From Noviherbaspirillum saxi (GTDB taxonomy: Bacteria > Pseudomonadota > Gammaproteobacteria > Burkholderiales > Burkholderiaceae_D): 64,000 nucleotides of DNA. Position 1 is the first letter of the stretch, and each line of letters opens with the position of its first letter. Where the stretch lies: positions 3,162,001 through 3,226,000 of the forward strand of contig NZ_QYUO01000001.1 of the NCBI RefSeq assembly GCF_003591035.1, read 5' to 3'. This document shows positions 32,333 to 42,188 of this stretch, in pieces. Both the position numbers and the translations under genes were made by a program. Below the pieces are notes generated by a model. The model saw only the letters and a program-made list of their open reading frames with translations. It had not been told where the DNA came from and made no database searches.

Positions 32333-33472
32333 TCAGATTTCGCCGACGGTGAACAAGCGGCGGTGCTCGCGCATCGCATAGCGGTCGGTCATGCCGGCAA
32401 TATAGTCGGACACCTTGCGCGCCCGTGCCTGCTGACTGCCGCGTTCGGTTACCTGGTAGTCGGGAGGAAGCAGGCGCGGCTCCGCCATGAATGCGTCGAA
32501 TAGTTCGCGCACGATGCGGCGTGCCTTGCTGGTCATGCGATTGACCTGATAGTGATGGTAGAGATTGGTGCGCAGAAAGCGTTTGAGCAGCACGGCTTCC
32601 TGCTGCATCGCGTCTGAAAAATTGATCAGGGGAGGCACATTGCGCACATCGTCCAGTGTCCTTATCCCTGCATCACCAATTCTGGCCTTCGATGCCTCGG
32701 TCAGATCGACGATCAGCGCGTTGATCATTCGCCGTATCGTTTCATGGATCGCGCGCCGGCCGCCGATGCCGGGATAAACCACTTCCACTTCGCGCCGGTG
32801 CCGGGCGTAAAAATCGACTTCATCGAGCTGCGCGGTGGTGATGAGGCCCGAGCGCAGTCCATCGTCGATGTCGTGATTATTGTAGGCAATTTCATCGGCC
32901 AGATTCGCAAGCTGAGCTTCCAGCGTCGGCTGTTTCTTGTCGATGAAACGCTGGCCGATGTCACCGAGCTTGCGCGCATTGGACATCGAACAATGCTTGA
33001 GCACGCCTTCCCGTGTTTCGAACATCAGATTGAGTCCATTGAAAGCGCCATAATGCTCTTCCAGTTCATCGACCACCCGCAAGCTTTGCAGGTTATGTTC
33101 GAAGCCGCCAAAATCCTGCATGCATTCATTGAGTGCTTCCTGCCCCGCATGGCCGAAAGGCGTATGGCCGAGGTCATGGGCAAGCGAAATCGCTTCGACC
33201 AGGTCTTCGTTCAGATGCAGGTTACGCGCGATCGAACGCGCGATCTGGGCGACTTCGATGCTATGGGTAAGGCGGGTGCGAAACAGGTCGCCTTCATGGT
33301 TGACGAATACCTGGGTCTTGTATTCCAGCCGCCGGAATGCGGTCGAATGGATGATACGGTCGCGATCGCGCTGGAATTCGGTGCGCGACGCCGGGGCCGG
33401 TTCGCTGAAACGCCGCCCTCGCGATGCCTCTGATCGAGCGGCATAAGGTGCGAGGTGGGCTTCGTAATTCAT
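32333..33472 (-). CDS. dgt: dGTPase-like deoxynucleotide triphosphohydrolase (HD domain)
   Basis: A 379-residue HD-domain enzyme that hydrolyses dNTPs to deoxynucleosides and triphosphate, tuning dNTP pools. The metal-binding residues are seen in [15 protein letters not shown] (first His), [14 protein letters not shown] (the HD pair) and [13 protein letters not shown] (Asp). The N-terminal [23 protein letters not shown] is characteristic. The ATG at 33472 overlaps the aroB stop by four bases. In betaproteobacteria a dgt-like gene commonly follows aroK-aroB. Substrate preference among dNTPs is not known. Confidence 0.93.
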   Translation of the reverse strand: MNYEAHLAPYAARSEASRGRRFSEPAPASRTEFQRDRDRIIHSTAFRRLEYKTQVFVNHEGDLFRTRLTHSIEVAQIARSIARNLHLNEDLVEAISLAHDLGHTPFGHAGQEALNECMQDFGGFEHNLQSLRVVDELEEHYGAFNGLNLMFETREGVLKHCSMSNARKLGDIGQRFIDKKQPTLEAQLANLADEIAYNNHDIDDGLRSGLITTAQLDEVDFYARHRREVEVVYPGIGGRRAIHETIRRMINALIVDLTEASKARIGDAGIRTLDDVRNVPPLINFSDAMQQEAVLLKRFLRTNLYHHYQVNRMTSKARRIVRELFDAFMAEPRLLPPDYQVTERGSQQARARKVSDYIAGMTDRYAMREHRRLFTVGEI

Positions 33473-34569
33473 TGTCTGACGCAGGCTTTCAGGGTGGCGA
33501 GAAGCGCATCCTGCGGCACCGGCATGATGACCGAAGTACCGAGCGGCTTGAGCAGGATGAACTTGATCTGGCCGCCTTCGTTTTTCTTGTCGACCTCCAT
33601 CAGTTCGAGCCAGCGCTCGGTGCCGAGATCCGGCGCAACGACCGGCAGGCCGGCAGCCTGTACCAAGGCGGCAATCCGCTCGCGCGTCGTGGCATCGATG
33701 AAGCCAAGGCGGTGCGACAGGTCGGCCGCCATGACCATGCCGCAACCGACCGCTTCGCCATGCAGCCATTGGCCATAGCCGAGTCCCGCTTCGATCGCAT
33801 GGCCGAACGTATGGCCGAAATTGAGAATGGCGCGCAATCCGCCTTCACGCTCATCCTGGCGCACCACGTCGGCCTTGATTTCACAGGACCGCTGGATTGC
33901 GTACGCGAGCGCGGTGGCATCCTTGGCGACCAGGCCAGTGATGTTTGCCTCGATCCAGTCGAAAAACGATGGATCGATGATGGCGCCATGCTTGATCACC
34001 TCAGCCAGTCCGGCCGACAATTCGCGCGCCGGCAAGGTATTCAGCGTTCCGGTATCGGCGATCACGGCTTGCGGCTGGTAAAAAGCGCCGATCATGTTCT
34101 TGCCGAGCGGGTGGTTGATTCCCGTCTTGCCCCCGACGGAAGAATCGACCTGTGACAACAGGGTGGTCGGAATCTGAATGAAAGGCACACCGCGCATATA
34201 GGACGCCGCCGCAAATCCGGTCAGGTCGCCGATGACGCCACCGCCCAATGCAATCAGCGTGGTCTTGCGATCGCATTTTTCGGCCAGCAGGACATCGAAC
34301 ACACGCATCAGGCTGGCCCAGTTCTTTTCTTCCTCACCGTCGGGCAGGACGATGGTGGTGACCAGTTTTTCGGCACCGCCCAGGTTTTTGACGAGTTGGT
34401 CGAGATACAAGGGCGCGACCACCGTATTGGTCACGATCGCCACCCGCTTGCCGGGAACGTGGCGGATGATCAGGCTGGCATCGGACAGGAGTGCCTGTCC
34501 GATGGAAATCGGATAACTGCGGTCACCCAGGTCGACCTGCAGGGTAATCGGTGAAGCTTGCTGCGTCAT
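33469..34569 (-). CDS. aroB: 3-dehydroquinate synthase
   Basis: Second step of the shikimate pathway, converting DAHP to 3-dehydroquinate with NAD+ and a divalent metal. The 366-residue protein has DGEEEKNW near 96, the [19 protein letters not shown] nucleotide/substrate site near 120-138, [18 protein letters not shown], and metal ligands in [10 protein letters not shown] and GEAVGCGM. The ATG at 34569 lies 10 bp after the aroK stop; the longer frame upstream lies inside aroK. It is part of the pilQ-aroK-aroB-dgt synteny block. Confidence 0.97.
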   Translation of the reverse strand: MTQQASPITLQVDLGDRSYPISIGQALLSDASLIIRHVPGKRVAIVTNTVVAPLYLDQLVKNLGGAEKLVTTIVLPDGEEEKNWASLMRVFDVLLAEKCDRKTTLIALGGGVIGDLTGFAAASYMRGVPFIQIPTTLLSQVDSSVGGKTGINHPLGKNMIGAFYQPQAVIADTGTLNTLPARELSAGLAEVIKHGAIIDPSFFDWIEANITGLVAKDATALAYAIQRSCEIKADVVRQDEREGGLRAILNFGHTFGHAIEAGLGYGQWLHGEAVGCGMVMAADLSHRLGFIDATTRERIAALVQAAGLPVVAPDLGTERWLELMEVDKKNEGGQIKFILLKPLGTSVIMPVPQDALLATLKACVRQ

Positions 34570-34579
34570 GATAAAAATT

Positions 34580-35134
34580 TTAAGTGGATGGGTCCGGCTG
34601 GTCGTCGTCCGCATTGGCTTGCTCAGCCAGTTCCAGCTGGGCGATGACTGTTTGTACAAGCGATTGTACGTTAGGACGCCCGGTTTCCACCACGAAGTGC
34701 GCGAGTTCAAGGTATATCGGCTCGCGCTCGCGCGCCAGCTGCTCGATTTTTGCCCGCGGATCGGCGGTCTGCAGCAGCGGCCTGTTCTTGTCGTGGCTGG
34801 TGCGCTGGAGAATGCTGTTGACGCTGGCGCGCAGGTAAATGACGGTGCCGCGGCTTTTCAGGTATTCGCGGTTTTCAGGCTTGAGCACGGCCCCGCCGCC
34901 GGTCGCGAGCACGATGTCGTCCAGCGCGGTCAGGTCGCGTATGACTTCCGATTCGCGATGGCGAAAGCTGGCCTCGCCCTCGATTTCAAAGATCAAAGGA
35001 ATAGAGGCGCCGGTACGCGCCTCTATCTCATGGTCCGAATCGATGAACCGTTTGTTCAGCCGCTTTGCAAGGGCGCGGCCGACTGTTGTCTTGCCTGCGC
35101 CCATCAGGCCAATGAGAAAAATGTTTCCTGACAT
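34580..35134 (-). CDS. aroK: Shikimate kinase
   Basis: Phosphorylates shikimate at O3 with ATP. The 184-residue protein has P-loop [12 protein letters not shown] near 9-20, the shikimate-binding DSDHEIE near 33, the FRHRESEV region, and the glycine-rich [13 protein letters not shown] near 77-89. AroK usually follows pilQ directly; here a lipoprotein gene and a hairpin (35143-35169) intervene. Confidence 0.96.
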   Translation of the reverse strand: MSGNIFLIGLMGAGKTTVGRALAKRLNKRFIDSDHEIEARTGASIPLIFEIEGEASFRHRESEVIRDLTALDDIVLATGGGAVLKPENREYLKSRGTVIYLRASVNSILQRTSHDKNRPLLQTADPRAKIEQLAREREPIYLELAHFVVETGRPNVQSLVQTVIAQLELAEQANADDDQPDPST

Positions 35135-35142
35135 ATTTAATC

Positions 35143-35169
35143 GGCGTCTGCTCTTAGCAGCAAGACGCC
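35143..35169 (-). promoter_or_regulatory. Hairpin in the lipoprotein-aroK gap
   Basis: GGCGTC (35143-35148) pairs with GACGCC (35164-35169), with an inner CTGCT/AGCAG pairing, in a 48-bp gap just upstream of the aroK ATG. There is no U-run on the minus strand, so it looks more like a processing or attenuation site than a full terminator. Confidence 0.4.
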
Positions 35170-35182
35170 GGCTTTTCTTGAC

Positions 35183-36727
35183 TTATTGCACTCTAAAGAT
35201 AAAAGAGGCAGGTACAGGCAGGGCCGATCCCAGTGGCGCCTTTACAGTCAAGTCAAACGATCCTGTTTTTGTCGTCGTGCCTGTAACCGCACAATTGGTT
35301 GGTGTCACCTTGACATCATGCAGGGAACCACCTTGGCCGCCAACAAGAGGCCTGCCGTCATACGCCACTGATGCCGGCGATACCGTCACTGTAACATCAG
35401 CGGTATTCGCTGCGGAAACCACAGTTCCTTCAGGCAGGGGATTATTGCGATCGTCCGTCGCTTCCACCCTCAAGGTGACCGGCGTGCAGCTCGTACCGAA
35501 ATTATGGGCAATCGGTCCGTTGACCGACGATTGCACACCAATCGGGGAGACTACCCTGATGTTGGGGAAGGAACCGCTCATGAAGAAGCTGCGGCTAGCC
35601 GACAAGGTGCTGGTGGCATTGGTCGCCGTGGCTGTTACGGTAACGACACCGCTGGCAGGCCTCGGATTCTGACTACGCCAGGTAACACTGCACTCGCCCT
35701 TGACAGTAAGGCAACGAGCGCCGCCCTCACCGACTATCGCACCGCCATCCGTCGTAAAGACAACCTGGGTTCCATCAGCCACCGCGCCGCCATTTGCATC
35801 GGCAAGCAATGCAATAACCTTGTTAGTGACATTGTCAACGTTCATGCCCTCAACATAGAACTTTTCGGCTGACAGCGAGAATGCGGTTTGCACTGCTTGT
35901 CCTGTAGTGACGGTAATCGTATCCGAAATCGTGCTGATCGAAGTTCCTTGCACAGCCGCAACGACAGTGACCGTTGTCGGTTGCGATCCCGCGTTAACCG
36001 CAACCGTGATGTTGCCGTTCGTGTCGGTCGTACCTGTGGAAGAAGCGAGAGTGACAGAAGTTGTCGTCGGCGTTGAAAACGTGACCGGAACATTCGGTAC
36101 GCCGCTGCCAGAGCTATCCACAACACGGAAAGTAAGCAACGCAACTTCTGTGCGGCCATTACCGCCTGCACCCTTGATGACAATCGACTTGTCATTGGGA
36201 ATAGCGGTCGCGAAGCTGATGGCAATTGGCGTGGCCGTGGGAGCGGCGCCAATTGAAAACGCTGTTTTAGCAGTGACCTCGGCCGTGCCGACAGTGGCCT
36301 TTGCAGTCACATTCGTTGCTCCGCTACCCTTTCCAGCAGATTTCACGCTGACTTGTGCAACGCCGTTATCATCGGTCAGTGCAGTGCCAGACGACGGCGA
36401 CAGCACAGCCAGATCGCCATCCAGCGTAAAGGCCACCACCGTATTTTTTACCGCTACGCCGGTAGCGTTCGTCACAGTGGCCTTAACGATAAGCGAATTA
36501 GAACCGGTCACCGACGTGCTCGCAGCACCGGAGGCATCAGCTAGTGCCAAGACAATCTTACCGGCAGTCGTCGTCGAACCGTTCCCTCCGGATGTGCCGC
36601 CATTGCCAATACCCGTAGTGCCCGGCGAACCGCCGCCGCCGCCGCAAGCGACCAGCAATGTGGTGCAAAGCGCATACATCATCAGCGCAATGTACTTGTT
36701 GAAAAACTTGCTCAATGTCGATCCCAT
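35183..36727 (-). CDS. Lipoprotein with repeated Ig-like (Big_1/invasin-type) domains
   Basis: A 514-residue secreted lipoprotein. The signal peptide ends in lipobox LLVAC (Cys at about 28), followed by a low-complexity Gly/Ser/Thr linker (about 29-52). Then come roughly four beta-rich Ig-like repeats with Big_1 features such as VAFTLDGDLAVLSPSSG, TDDNGVAQVSV, VPVTFSTP and TDTNGNITV. Two Cys pairs (GARC..GEC and TSC..TNC) could form disulfides. The ATG at 36727 has GGGAAGAA upstream, 46 bp after pilQ. Context suggests an adhesin or a pilus-secretin-associated envelope protein, which is inference; no catalytic domain is seen. Confidence 0.85.
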   Translation of the reverse strand: MGSTLSKFFNKYIALMMYALCTTLLVACGGGGGSPGTTGIGNGGTSGGNGSTTTAGKIVLALADASGAASTSVTGSNSLIVKATVTNATGVAVKNTVVAFTLDGDLAVLSPSSGTALTDDNGVAQVSVKSAGKGSGATNVTAKATVGTAEVTAKTAFSIGAAPTATPIAISFATAIPNDKSIVIKGAGGNGRTEVALLTFRVVDSSGSGVPNVPVTFSTPTTTSVTLASSTGTTDTNGNITVAVNAGSQPTTVTVVAAVQGTSISTISDTITVTTGQAVQTAFSLSAEKFYVEGMNVDNVTNKVIALLADANGGAVADGTQVVFTTDGGAIVGEGGARCLTVKGECSVTWRSQNPRPASGVVTVTATATNATSTLSASRSFFMSGSFPNIRVVSPIGVQSSVNGPIAHNFGTSCTPVTLRVEATDDRNNPLPEGTVVSAANTADVTVTVSPASVAYDGRPLVGGQGGSLHDVKVTPTNCAVTGTTTKTGSFDLTVKAPLGSALPVPASFIFRVQ

Positions 36728-36773
36728 ATTCTTCCCTGTGCTGTTTTTTTTGATGACTAACCTGCTTTGTTGA

Positions 36774-38942
36774 TTATCGCGCCGAGATGCGTTCCGCAAC
36801 CACCTTGGGAGTGATGAAAATGAGCAGCTCGGTCTTGTCGCTTGTACGTGTAGTGCTCTTGAACAAATTGCCAACGACCGGAATATCGCCGAACAACGGC
36901 ACCTTGGTGTCCGCATTCCGCTCCACTTGCTGGAAAATACCGCCCAGCACCACGGTGCCGCCGTTTTCCACCAGAACTTGTGTCTTGACGTGCTTGGTAT
37001 CGATCGCAAAACCGGAGCGTGTCTCGACTCCAACGCTATCCTTGTTGACGTCCACATCGAGGATGATGTTTCCATCCGGCGTAATCTGCGGCGTGACTTC
37101 GAGCTTCAGGTTCGCCTTGCGGAAGGCGATCGACGTGGCGCCGCTGGAAGTGGCGACCTGGTAAGGTAGTTCCGTGCCCTGCTCGATCAATGCCTTGAGC
37201 TGGTCGGCAGTTACAACGCGCGGGCTGGAAATGATCTTGCCCTTGCCATCCGCTTCGAGCGCCGACAGTTCGAGGTTGAGGAAGCGGTTTGCCGCTGCAG
37301 AGAACAGGCTGATTGCAAGACTGCCCGGATTGACCCCGTTGATACCGGCTGCCGGCAGATTAATGAATTGCGTATTCGGGATATAGCTTTGTTCAGTCAA
37401 GACAGCCTGTCCGGTCTGCTCACCGACTCCCAGGTAATTACCAGTCAGCGTGGCACGTGTGCTGCCCGCCACCTGGTAGCCCGGATCGCCGCCGCGTATG
37501 CCGCGCAGATCGGAAAAGCCGAGCTTGGCGCCGAGATTGCGGCTGAACTTGTCGTCCGCTTCGACGATTCGCGCTTCGATCAATACCTGTTTGGATGCCA
37601 CGTCGGTTTTTTGCACCAACTTGCGAATTTCCTCCAGCTTGGATGGAATATCGGTGACGAACAGTTGATTAGTGCGCGGATCGATCACCGCGCTGCCGCG
37701 TTTGGACAAAATGGTTTTCTTGTCACTGCCGCCGGCGTTGTCGATACCGAATACCTGCTTGAACGATTCCGCCTTCTGGTAGTTGAGCTGGTAGGTCTCG
37801 GTTTTCAGGGGCTCGAGATCGGCAATCTGGGCTTTCTGCTCCAGTTCGAGTTTCTCCTTGGTCAGCAGTTCGTCTTTCGGTGCAATCCACAGGACCGAGC
37901 CATTCTTGCGCATGTCCAGACCCTTTGCCTGCATCACGATGTCGAGAGCCTGATCCCAGGGCACGTCTTTCAGGCGCAGGGTCAGATTGCCGCTGACGGT
38001 GTCGCTGGTAATGATATTCAGGCCGGTAAAGTCGGCGATCACTTGCAGCACCGCACGCACTTCGACGTTCTGGAAGTTCAGCGACAGGCGCTCGCCGCGA
38101 TAACCCTGCGTTCCCTGCACCAGCTTGTTGGGATCTTCCTTGATCGGCTTTACTTCAACCACGAGTTGCGTGTCGCTTTGGTAGGCGCTGTGTTCCCACA
38201 GACCTTTCGGCTCGATCACCATGCGCACGTTTTCGCCTTGCGGCGCCGTGGTCACGGTCTGTACCGGCGTGCCGAAGTCGGCAACATCAAGCCTGCGCCG
38301 CAATACTTCGGGAAGCGTGGCCTTTTGAAAATCGACGACGATATTCTGGCCTTGCTGCCGCACATCGACACCAACCTGGTTACCAGGGAGGTCGATCACG
38401 ATGCGGCCTTCGCCGCCAGCGCCGCGACGGAAATCGATGTCTTTCAACGCCTGCTTTCCGTTTGCCGCAGCGCGCGCTACCGGTGCGCCCGAAGCATCGA
38501 CCGCGGTCGCCACGCCCCCCGATCCTTCGATCGTGACGATAACCGTTTTGCCTTCGACCGTAGTTGCGTAGTTCAGCGGGCGCAACAGGTTAAAGACCAG
38601 TCGCGAACGTTCGCCTGCCTGCACCACGGCCACATTGCGCACGTCTCCCATGCCGATATCCTGGGTCGACTTTCCCATCGCGTTCGCGGTTCCCGCAAAA
38701 TCCAGGGCGATGCGCGATGGGCTGGTAATTGAAAAGCCGATGGGCGGTTTGGTGACCGGATTCTTCAGCGTCACCTTGATGATGACATTTGCCCCCTGCT
38801 GATTCGCATTGATCGATTCGATCGCATTTTCCTGTGCAAACGCCAGACCGACATGCAGGGAGACGATCAGCAACGCACACTGCCTGAGTGTAGTGCGAGC
38901 AATTGCGCCAAGGCCTTTATGGGATGATTTAGCAGCATTCAT
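36774..38942 (-). CDS. pilQ: Type IV pilus secretin PilQ
   Basis: Outer-membrane secretin channel through which the type IV pilus passes. The 722-residue protein has a signal peptide (cleaved near LAFAQ, about 36), two N-terminal AMIN peptidoglycan-binding domains (about 38-245), a STN/N0 domain with LSLNFQNVEVRAVLQVIADFTG (about 288-309), an N1 region and the C-terminal secretin domain with VLGGIFQ and the VGNLFKS region. Its ATG overlaps the pilP stop by four bases. Last of five coupled pilMNOPQ genes. Confidence 0.96.
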   Translation of the reverse strand: MNAAKSSHKGLGAIARTTLRQCALLIVSLHVGLAFAQENAIESINANQQGANVIIKVTLKNPVTKPPIGFSITSPSRIALDFAGTANAMGKSTQDIGMGDVRNVAVVQAGERSRLVFNLLRPLNYATTVEGKTVIVTIEGSGGVATAVDASGAPVARAAANGKQALKDIDFRRGAGGEGRIVIDLPGNQVGVDVRQQGQNIVVDFQKATLPEVLRRRLDVADFGTPVQTVTTAPQGENVRMVIEPKGLWEHSAYQSDTQLVVEVKPIKEDPNKLVQGTQGYRGERLSLNFQNVEVRAVLQVIADFTGLNIITSDTVSGNLTLRLKDVPWDQALDIVMQAKGLDMRKNGSVLWIAPKDELLTKEKLELEQKAQIADLEPLKTETYQLNYQKAESFKQVFGIDNAGGSDKKTILSKRGSAVIDPRTNQLFVTDIPSKLEEIRKLVQKTDVASKQVLIEARIVEADDKFSRNLGAKLGFSDLRGIRGGDPGYQVAGSTRATLTGNYLGVGEQTGQAVLTEQSYIPNTQFINLPAAGINGVNPGSLAISLFSAAANRFLNLELSALEADGKGKIISSPRVVTADQLKALIEQGTELPYQVATSSGATSIAFRKANLKLEVTPQITPDGNIILDVDVNKDSVGVETRSGFAIDTKHVKTQVLVENGGTVVLGGIFQQVERNADTKVPLFGDIPVVGNLFKSTTRTSDKTELLIFITPKVVAERISAR

Positions 38943-39481
38943 TTCTTATTCTCCTGCAACTCTAACTTGGCTTTACGCTCGGTCCACTCTCCGGCCGCGT
39001 CGCGCACGATTTCCTTCAACTCTACTTCGGCATCGGTGACTTTCGTGATCATGCCGAAATTCTGACCGATGTAATTGCCGACCTTGACCTGGAACACTGA
39101 TTTTTCGGCTTGCAGCAGCGCGTAGTTCAAGCCTGGCTTTTCGAGTGTGCCGACCATCTTGATGGCATCCAGCGGATAACTTTCCAGTGGTTCGCGACGA
39201 CGGTCGAGATCGGGTTTGATGGCGCTATCGGTGTTGACTTTGAGCTTGGCGAGCGCGGCCGACAGCTTTGCGGGGCTGTACGGGTCCGGTTCATTCTTGC
39301 CGCCATAGACAAACGGACTGAACTTCTTGGGCTCGGACAGTTTTTGCACGGTGACGGGCGTTTGCTTGCGCACTTCGTCCATCCATTGTTTGACTTCCTG
39401 CAATCCGCCATCGCCGCAACCGGATAAACCGGCCAGCACGCAGAGCGCAGCAGTACCTCGCATGGTGCGAATCCGGATCAT
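38939..39481 (-). CDS. pilP: Type IV pilus assembly lipoprotein PilP
   Basis: Inner-membrane lipoprotein linking the PilMNO platform to the PilQ secretin. The 180-residue protein has a signal peptide with lipobox LSGC (Cys about 22), a coil/linker, and a C-terminal HR domain with GLNYALLQAEKSVFQVKVGNYIGQNFG typical of PilP. Four-base overlaps with both pilO and pilQ show tight translational coupling. Confidence 0.94.
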   Translation of the reverse strand: MIRIRTMRGTAALCVLAGLSGCGDGGLQEVKQWMDEVRKQTPVTVQKLSEPKKFSPFVYGGKNEPDPYSPAKLSAALAKLKVNTDSAIKPDLDRRREPLESYPLDAIKMVGTLEKPGLNYALLQAEKSVFQVKVGNYIGQNFGMITKVTDAEVELKEIVRDAAGEWTERKAKLELQENKK

Positions 39482-40140
39482 TTCTTCGCCCCCTTCTTGG
39501 CCTTTTCAGCGGCAGCCTTGCGCTGCGCATCCACTTCTTCACGATCCAGGTAGCGGAAGGTCTTGGCAACCGCTTCCAGCGTCAATACGCCGTCTTTGCC
39601 GGCGTTCAAGCTCATGCTATTGAGAGTCACGATGCGAGGCAGGTTGGCGATGTCGCTGGTAAACGCTCCGACATCGTGGTAATTGCCGGTGACCTTGATA
39701 TCGATCGGCAACTCGGCGTAATAATCCTTCACCAGGACCTGTCCCGGCTTGAACAACTCGAACTGCAAGCCACGGCCGAGGCCTGCCTGGTTGATGTCGG
39801 ACAGCAGCGCATCCATTTCAGCCTTGCTGGGCAATTGCTTTTCGAGCGTGGCGACGTATTCGCCGACCTGTTCTTTTTGCTTGCGCAGGCTGTCGAGGTT
39901 GATCGCCTGCTGCACCTTGGTCTTGTAGGCTTCGCGCAGGGTCACTTCTTCCTGTTCGCCCCGTTCGAGTTCCTCGAGCTGCCCGCTCAGGTAAAGAAAC
40001 CATCCGACCACCACCACACCGACCAGCGCTCCGAGTCCACACATCAGACGCGGAATGAGTGGCCATTGGCCCGGATGCCGCCCGTTCAGGCCGCGAAACT
40101 GCCCCGCGACCGTATCTCCGATTTGCTTAAAATCTGCCAT
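39478..40140 (-). CDS. pilO: Type IV pilus inner-membrane alignment protein PilO
   Basis: Bitopic protein that pairs with PilN to align the pilus motor. The 220-residue protein has one membrane helix (about 31-50, GLGALVGVVVVGWFLYL), a coiled-coil (about 55-100, rich in Glu/Lys) and a C-terminal ferredoxin-like periplasmic domain. The Lys/Ala-rich tail (AAAEKAKKGAKK) is unremarkable. 15 bp after pilN. Confidence 0.94.
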   Translation of the reverse strand: MADFKQIGDTVAGQFRGLNGRHPGQWPLIPRLMCGLGALVGVVVVGWFLYLSGQLEELERGEQEEVTLREAYKTKVQQAINLDSLRKQKEQVGEYVATLEKQLPSKAEMDALLSDINQAGLGRGLQFELFKPGQVLVKDYYAELPIDIKVTGNYHDVGAFTSDIANLPRIVTLNSMSLNAGKDGVLTLEAVAKTFRYLDREEVDAQRKAAAEKAKKGAKK

Positions 40141-40155
40141 CGTGCATCCTTCCTG

Positions 40156-40785
40156 TCAGGGCTTTTTCGAGGCCGCATTAGCCGATACGTTGCGGACGTT
40201 GCCCGGCGCAGCAGCGGGTTCCTTGTCGCGCGGGCGCTTGATCCCCACATTGACGGTGAAGTCGTACACTTTCTTTGCATCCTTGCCTTGACCAAGATTG
40301 GTGAGCCGGATCTCGATCAGGTCAGGCCGCTCCAGCCAGGGAGAATTGTTGCCGAGGTTGCGCAACAGTTCCGACACCCGCTCGTTCGAGTGGGCATATC
40401 CGCTAATGGCGACACGCTGGTTATCCTGTTTGAAACCGCGCAGGTAAATCCCTTCCGGAACCTGCTTGACCAGTTCGTCCATCAGGTAAACCGGCTGATT
40501 ACGATCGCTCTGCAAGTCTTCCACCGCCTGCTGCCTTGCCTTCAAAGCCTCGATTTCCTGCTTCAGCGTAAGGATTTCCTTGATCTGCGTATCGAGCTTC
40601 GCGTTTTCCGCCTTGATGAACTCATTGCGTTGCGTTTGATTGGCGATTTGCGCTGCAATTACGCCGCCGATGCCCAGCACAATGGCGAATCCGGCAATGG
40701 CCGACAGCGCCAGCAACTGCAAGAAAGCCGCCTTGCGCTGTTTGCGTTTTTCCTCGCGGTGAGGAAGGAGGTTAATACGAATCAT
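40156..40785 (-). CDS. pilN: Type IV pilus inner-membrane protein PilN
   Basis: Bitopic partner of PilO. Its short cytoplasmic N-terminus INLLPHREEKRK (residues 3-14) is the conserved PilM-binding motif. One membrane helix (about 22-44) is followed by a coiled-coil (about 55-80) and a periplasmic domain. 209 residues. Its ATG overlaps the pilM stop by one base (TGATG). Confidence 0.95.
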   Translation of the reverse strand: MIRINLLPHREEKRKQRKAAFLQLLALSAIAGFAIVLGIGGVIAAQIANQTQRNEFIKAENAKLDTQIKEILTLKQEIEALKARQQAVEDLQSDRNQPVYLMDELVKQVPEGIYLRGFKQDNQRVAISGYAHSNERVSELLRNLGNNSPWLERPDLIEIRLTNLGQGKDAKKVYDFTVNVGIKRPRDKEPAAAPGNVRNVSANAASKKP

Positions 40786-41864
40786 CAGTCAAACCTCCGC
40801 ATGGCGAGTCCGCAAGCCACCAGATACGACGGCGCTTCGGCTCGGAGCTGTTTTTCGCGCACGTTCGACGCGAGCTGCATTCCCTTGAACGGGCTGACCA
40901 CCGTACTTGATATCTTGGTACGCTCGGCGACGAGTTCGACCAGGCCAGGGATGATGGAGCAGCCGCCGGCGAGGAAAATCTGGTCGATATGGGTATACGG
41001 GGTCGAAGTAAAGAAAAACTGGATCGCACGGGTCACTTCAAGCGCCGCGTTTTCCATGAAAGGCTGCAGCAATTCACGCTCGAAACCTTCAGGCAGCTCG
41101 TTCGCCCGTTTCTTCGCTTCGGCTTCTTCGAATGACAGCCCATAGGCGCGCACAATATCTTGAGTAAGCTGGTTGCCGCCGAAAGGTTGCTCGCGTTCGT
41201 AGATGGTTTGCCCATCCTGCAATACGGAAACATGGGTGACCTGTGCGCCGATCTGGAATAGTCCGACAATCTGTCCCTGACCGCCTTTCGGCAATTGCGC
41301 AGTGATGCGGTCAAGCGCGGCACGGGCCGCATAGGATTCGATATCCATCACCATTGGCTTGAGTCCGGCCGCTTCGGCTACCGCGACGCGGTCTTCGACC
41401 TTTTCCTTGCGGGTGGCGGCAATCAGGACATCGACATCGTCCGGCGCGTTTTCAGCGGGGCCGATGACATCGAAGTCGAGACTGACCTCATCCAGCGCGA
41501 ACGGAATATACTGATTTGCCTCGCTCTCGACCTGCACTTCGAGTTGGTCTTCCGACAGGCCGGCGGGTAAAATGATTTTCTTGGTAATGACAGCTGCGGG
41601 CGGCATGCCAAGCGCAACATGCTTTGCGCGCGTACCGCTCTTTTTCCAGACGCGCCTTACCGCTTCGGAAACCTGTTCTATGTTTTCAATGTTGCCGTCG
41701 ACAACAGCACCCCGTGGAAGCGGCTCGCTGGCAAAGCGTTCGAGGCGGAACTCGTTTTTGCCCAGATCGGACAATTCAACGAGCTTGACTCCCGATGTGC
41801 TGATATCCAGGCCGATCAACGGTGGATTCTTCTTGCCGAGCAACGGTCCGAGATCTATGGCCAA
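40785..41864 (-). CDS. pilM: Type IV pilus actin-like ATPase PilM
   Basis: Cytoplasmic actin-fold protein that binds the PilN N-terminus and links the pilus platform to the motor. I place the start at TTG 41864, because GGGGAG lies 8 bases upstream and the resulting 359 residues match the family length; a GTG start at 41909 would add 15 residues. Features: IGLDISTSGVKLVEL near 17-31, EVQVESEANQYIPFALDEVSLDFDV near 107, and the SHS2/actin C-terminal FLAGGCSIIPGL. First gene of pilMNOPQ, divergent from mrcA. Confidence 0.94.
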   Translation of the reverse strand: MAIDLGPLLGKKNPPLIGLDISTSGVKLVELSDLGKNEFRLERFASEPLPRGAVVDGNIENIEQVSEAVRRVWKKSGTRAKHVALGMPPAAVITKKIILPAGLSEDQLEVQVESEANQYIPFALDEVSLDFDVIGPAENAPDDVDVLIAATRKEKVEDRVAVAEAAGLKPMVMDIESYAARAALDRITAQLPKGGQGQIVGLFQIGAQVTHVSVLQDGQTIYEREQPFGGNQLTQDIVRAYGLSFEEAEAKKRANELPEGFERELLQPFMENAALEVTRAIQFFFTSTPYTHIDQIFLAGGCSIIPGLVELVAERTKISSTVVSPFKGMQLASNVREKQLRAEAPSYLVACGLAMRRFD

Positions 41865-42188
41865 GAGTGGTACTCCCCGAAAATGTGGTTTATTGCGTGA
41901 ACGCACCACTTATTTGTATGTCGAAATCAGCGGACCTGCGGCGATAGGCCCAAAAAAGTGTTTAAAAACCAGTATTTAGGTGATAAATATCCAACGTTAC
42001 GTTAAATCGTAGCAATAAGCTTGAACCGGTGTAAAGTAATTTCCTAGAGGAAATTTGTAACTTCGTTGCCAATTGCCCACGGCGTATAAAAGTTATCTAT
42101 ATTAAACAATTGATATTTTACTAATATCGGAAGGTATTGCCCACCGTTATAATTCGCTGGCTTACTTTCCTCTTACCAAGTTCTCCGC
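41865..42188. promoter_or_regulatory. 324-bp divergent control region between pilM and mrcA, with palindrome
   Basis: AT-rich gap upstream of both divergent genes. It contains an 18-nt palindrome at 42038-42055 (AATTTCCT-AG-AGGAAATT, 8-bp arms), a plausible operator or loop. A TATAAT at 42148-42153 could be a -10 for mrcA, though no good -35 lies at 17 bp; on the minus strand TTGCTA with a GATATT-like -10 is a weak candidate for pilM. No ORF or sigma-54 -24/-12 signature was convincing. Confidence 0.4.

Noticed and set aside
35907..36773. 288-codon plus-strand ORF opposite the Ig-domain lipoprotein
   Set aside because: Low-complexity Val/Thr/Pro frame that mirrors the repeat-rich lipoprotein; no independent signal peptide or RBS.
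37368..38732. 454-codon plus-strand ORF opposite pilQ
   Set aside because: Antisense shadow of the secretin gene.
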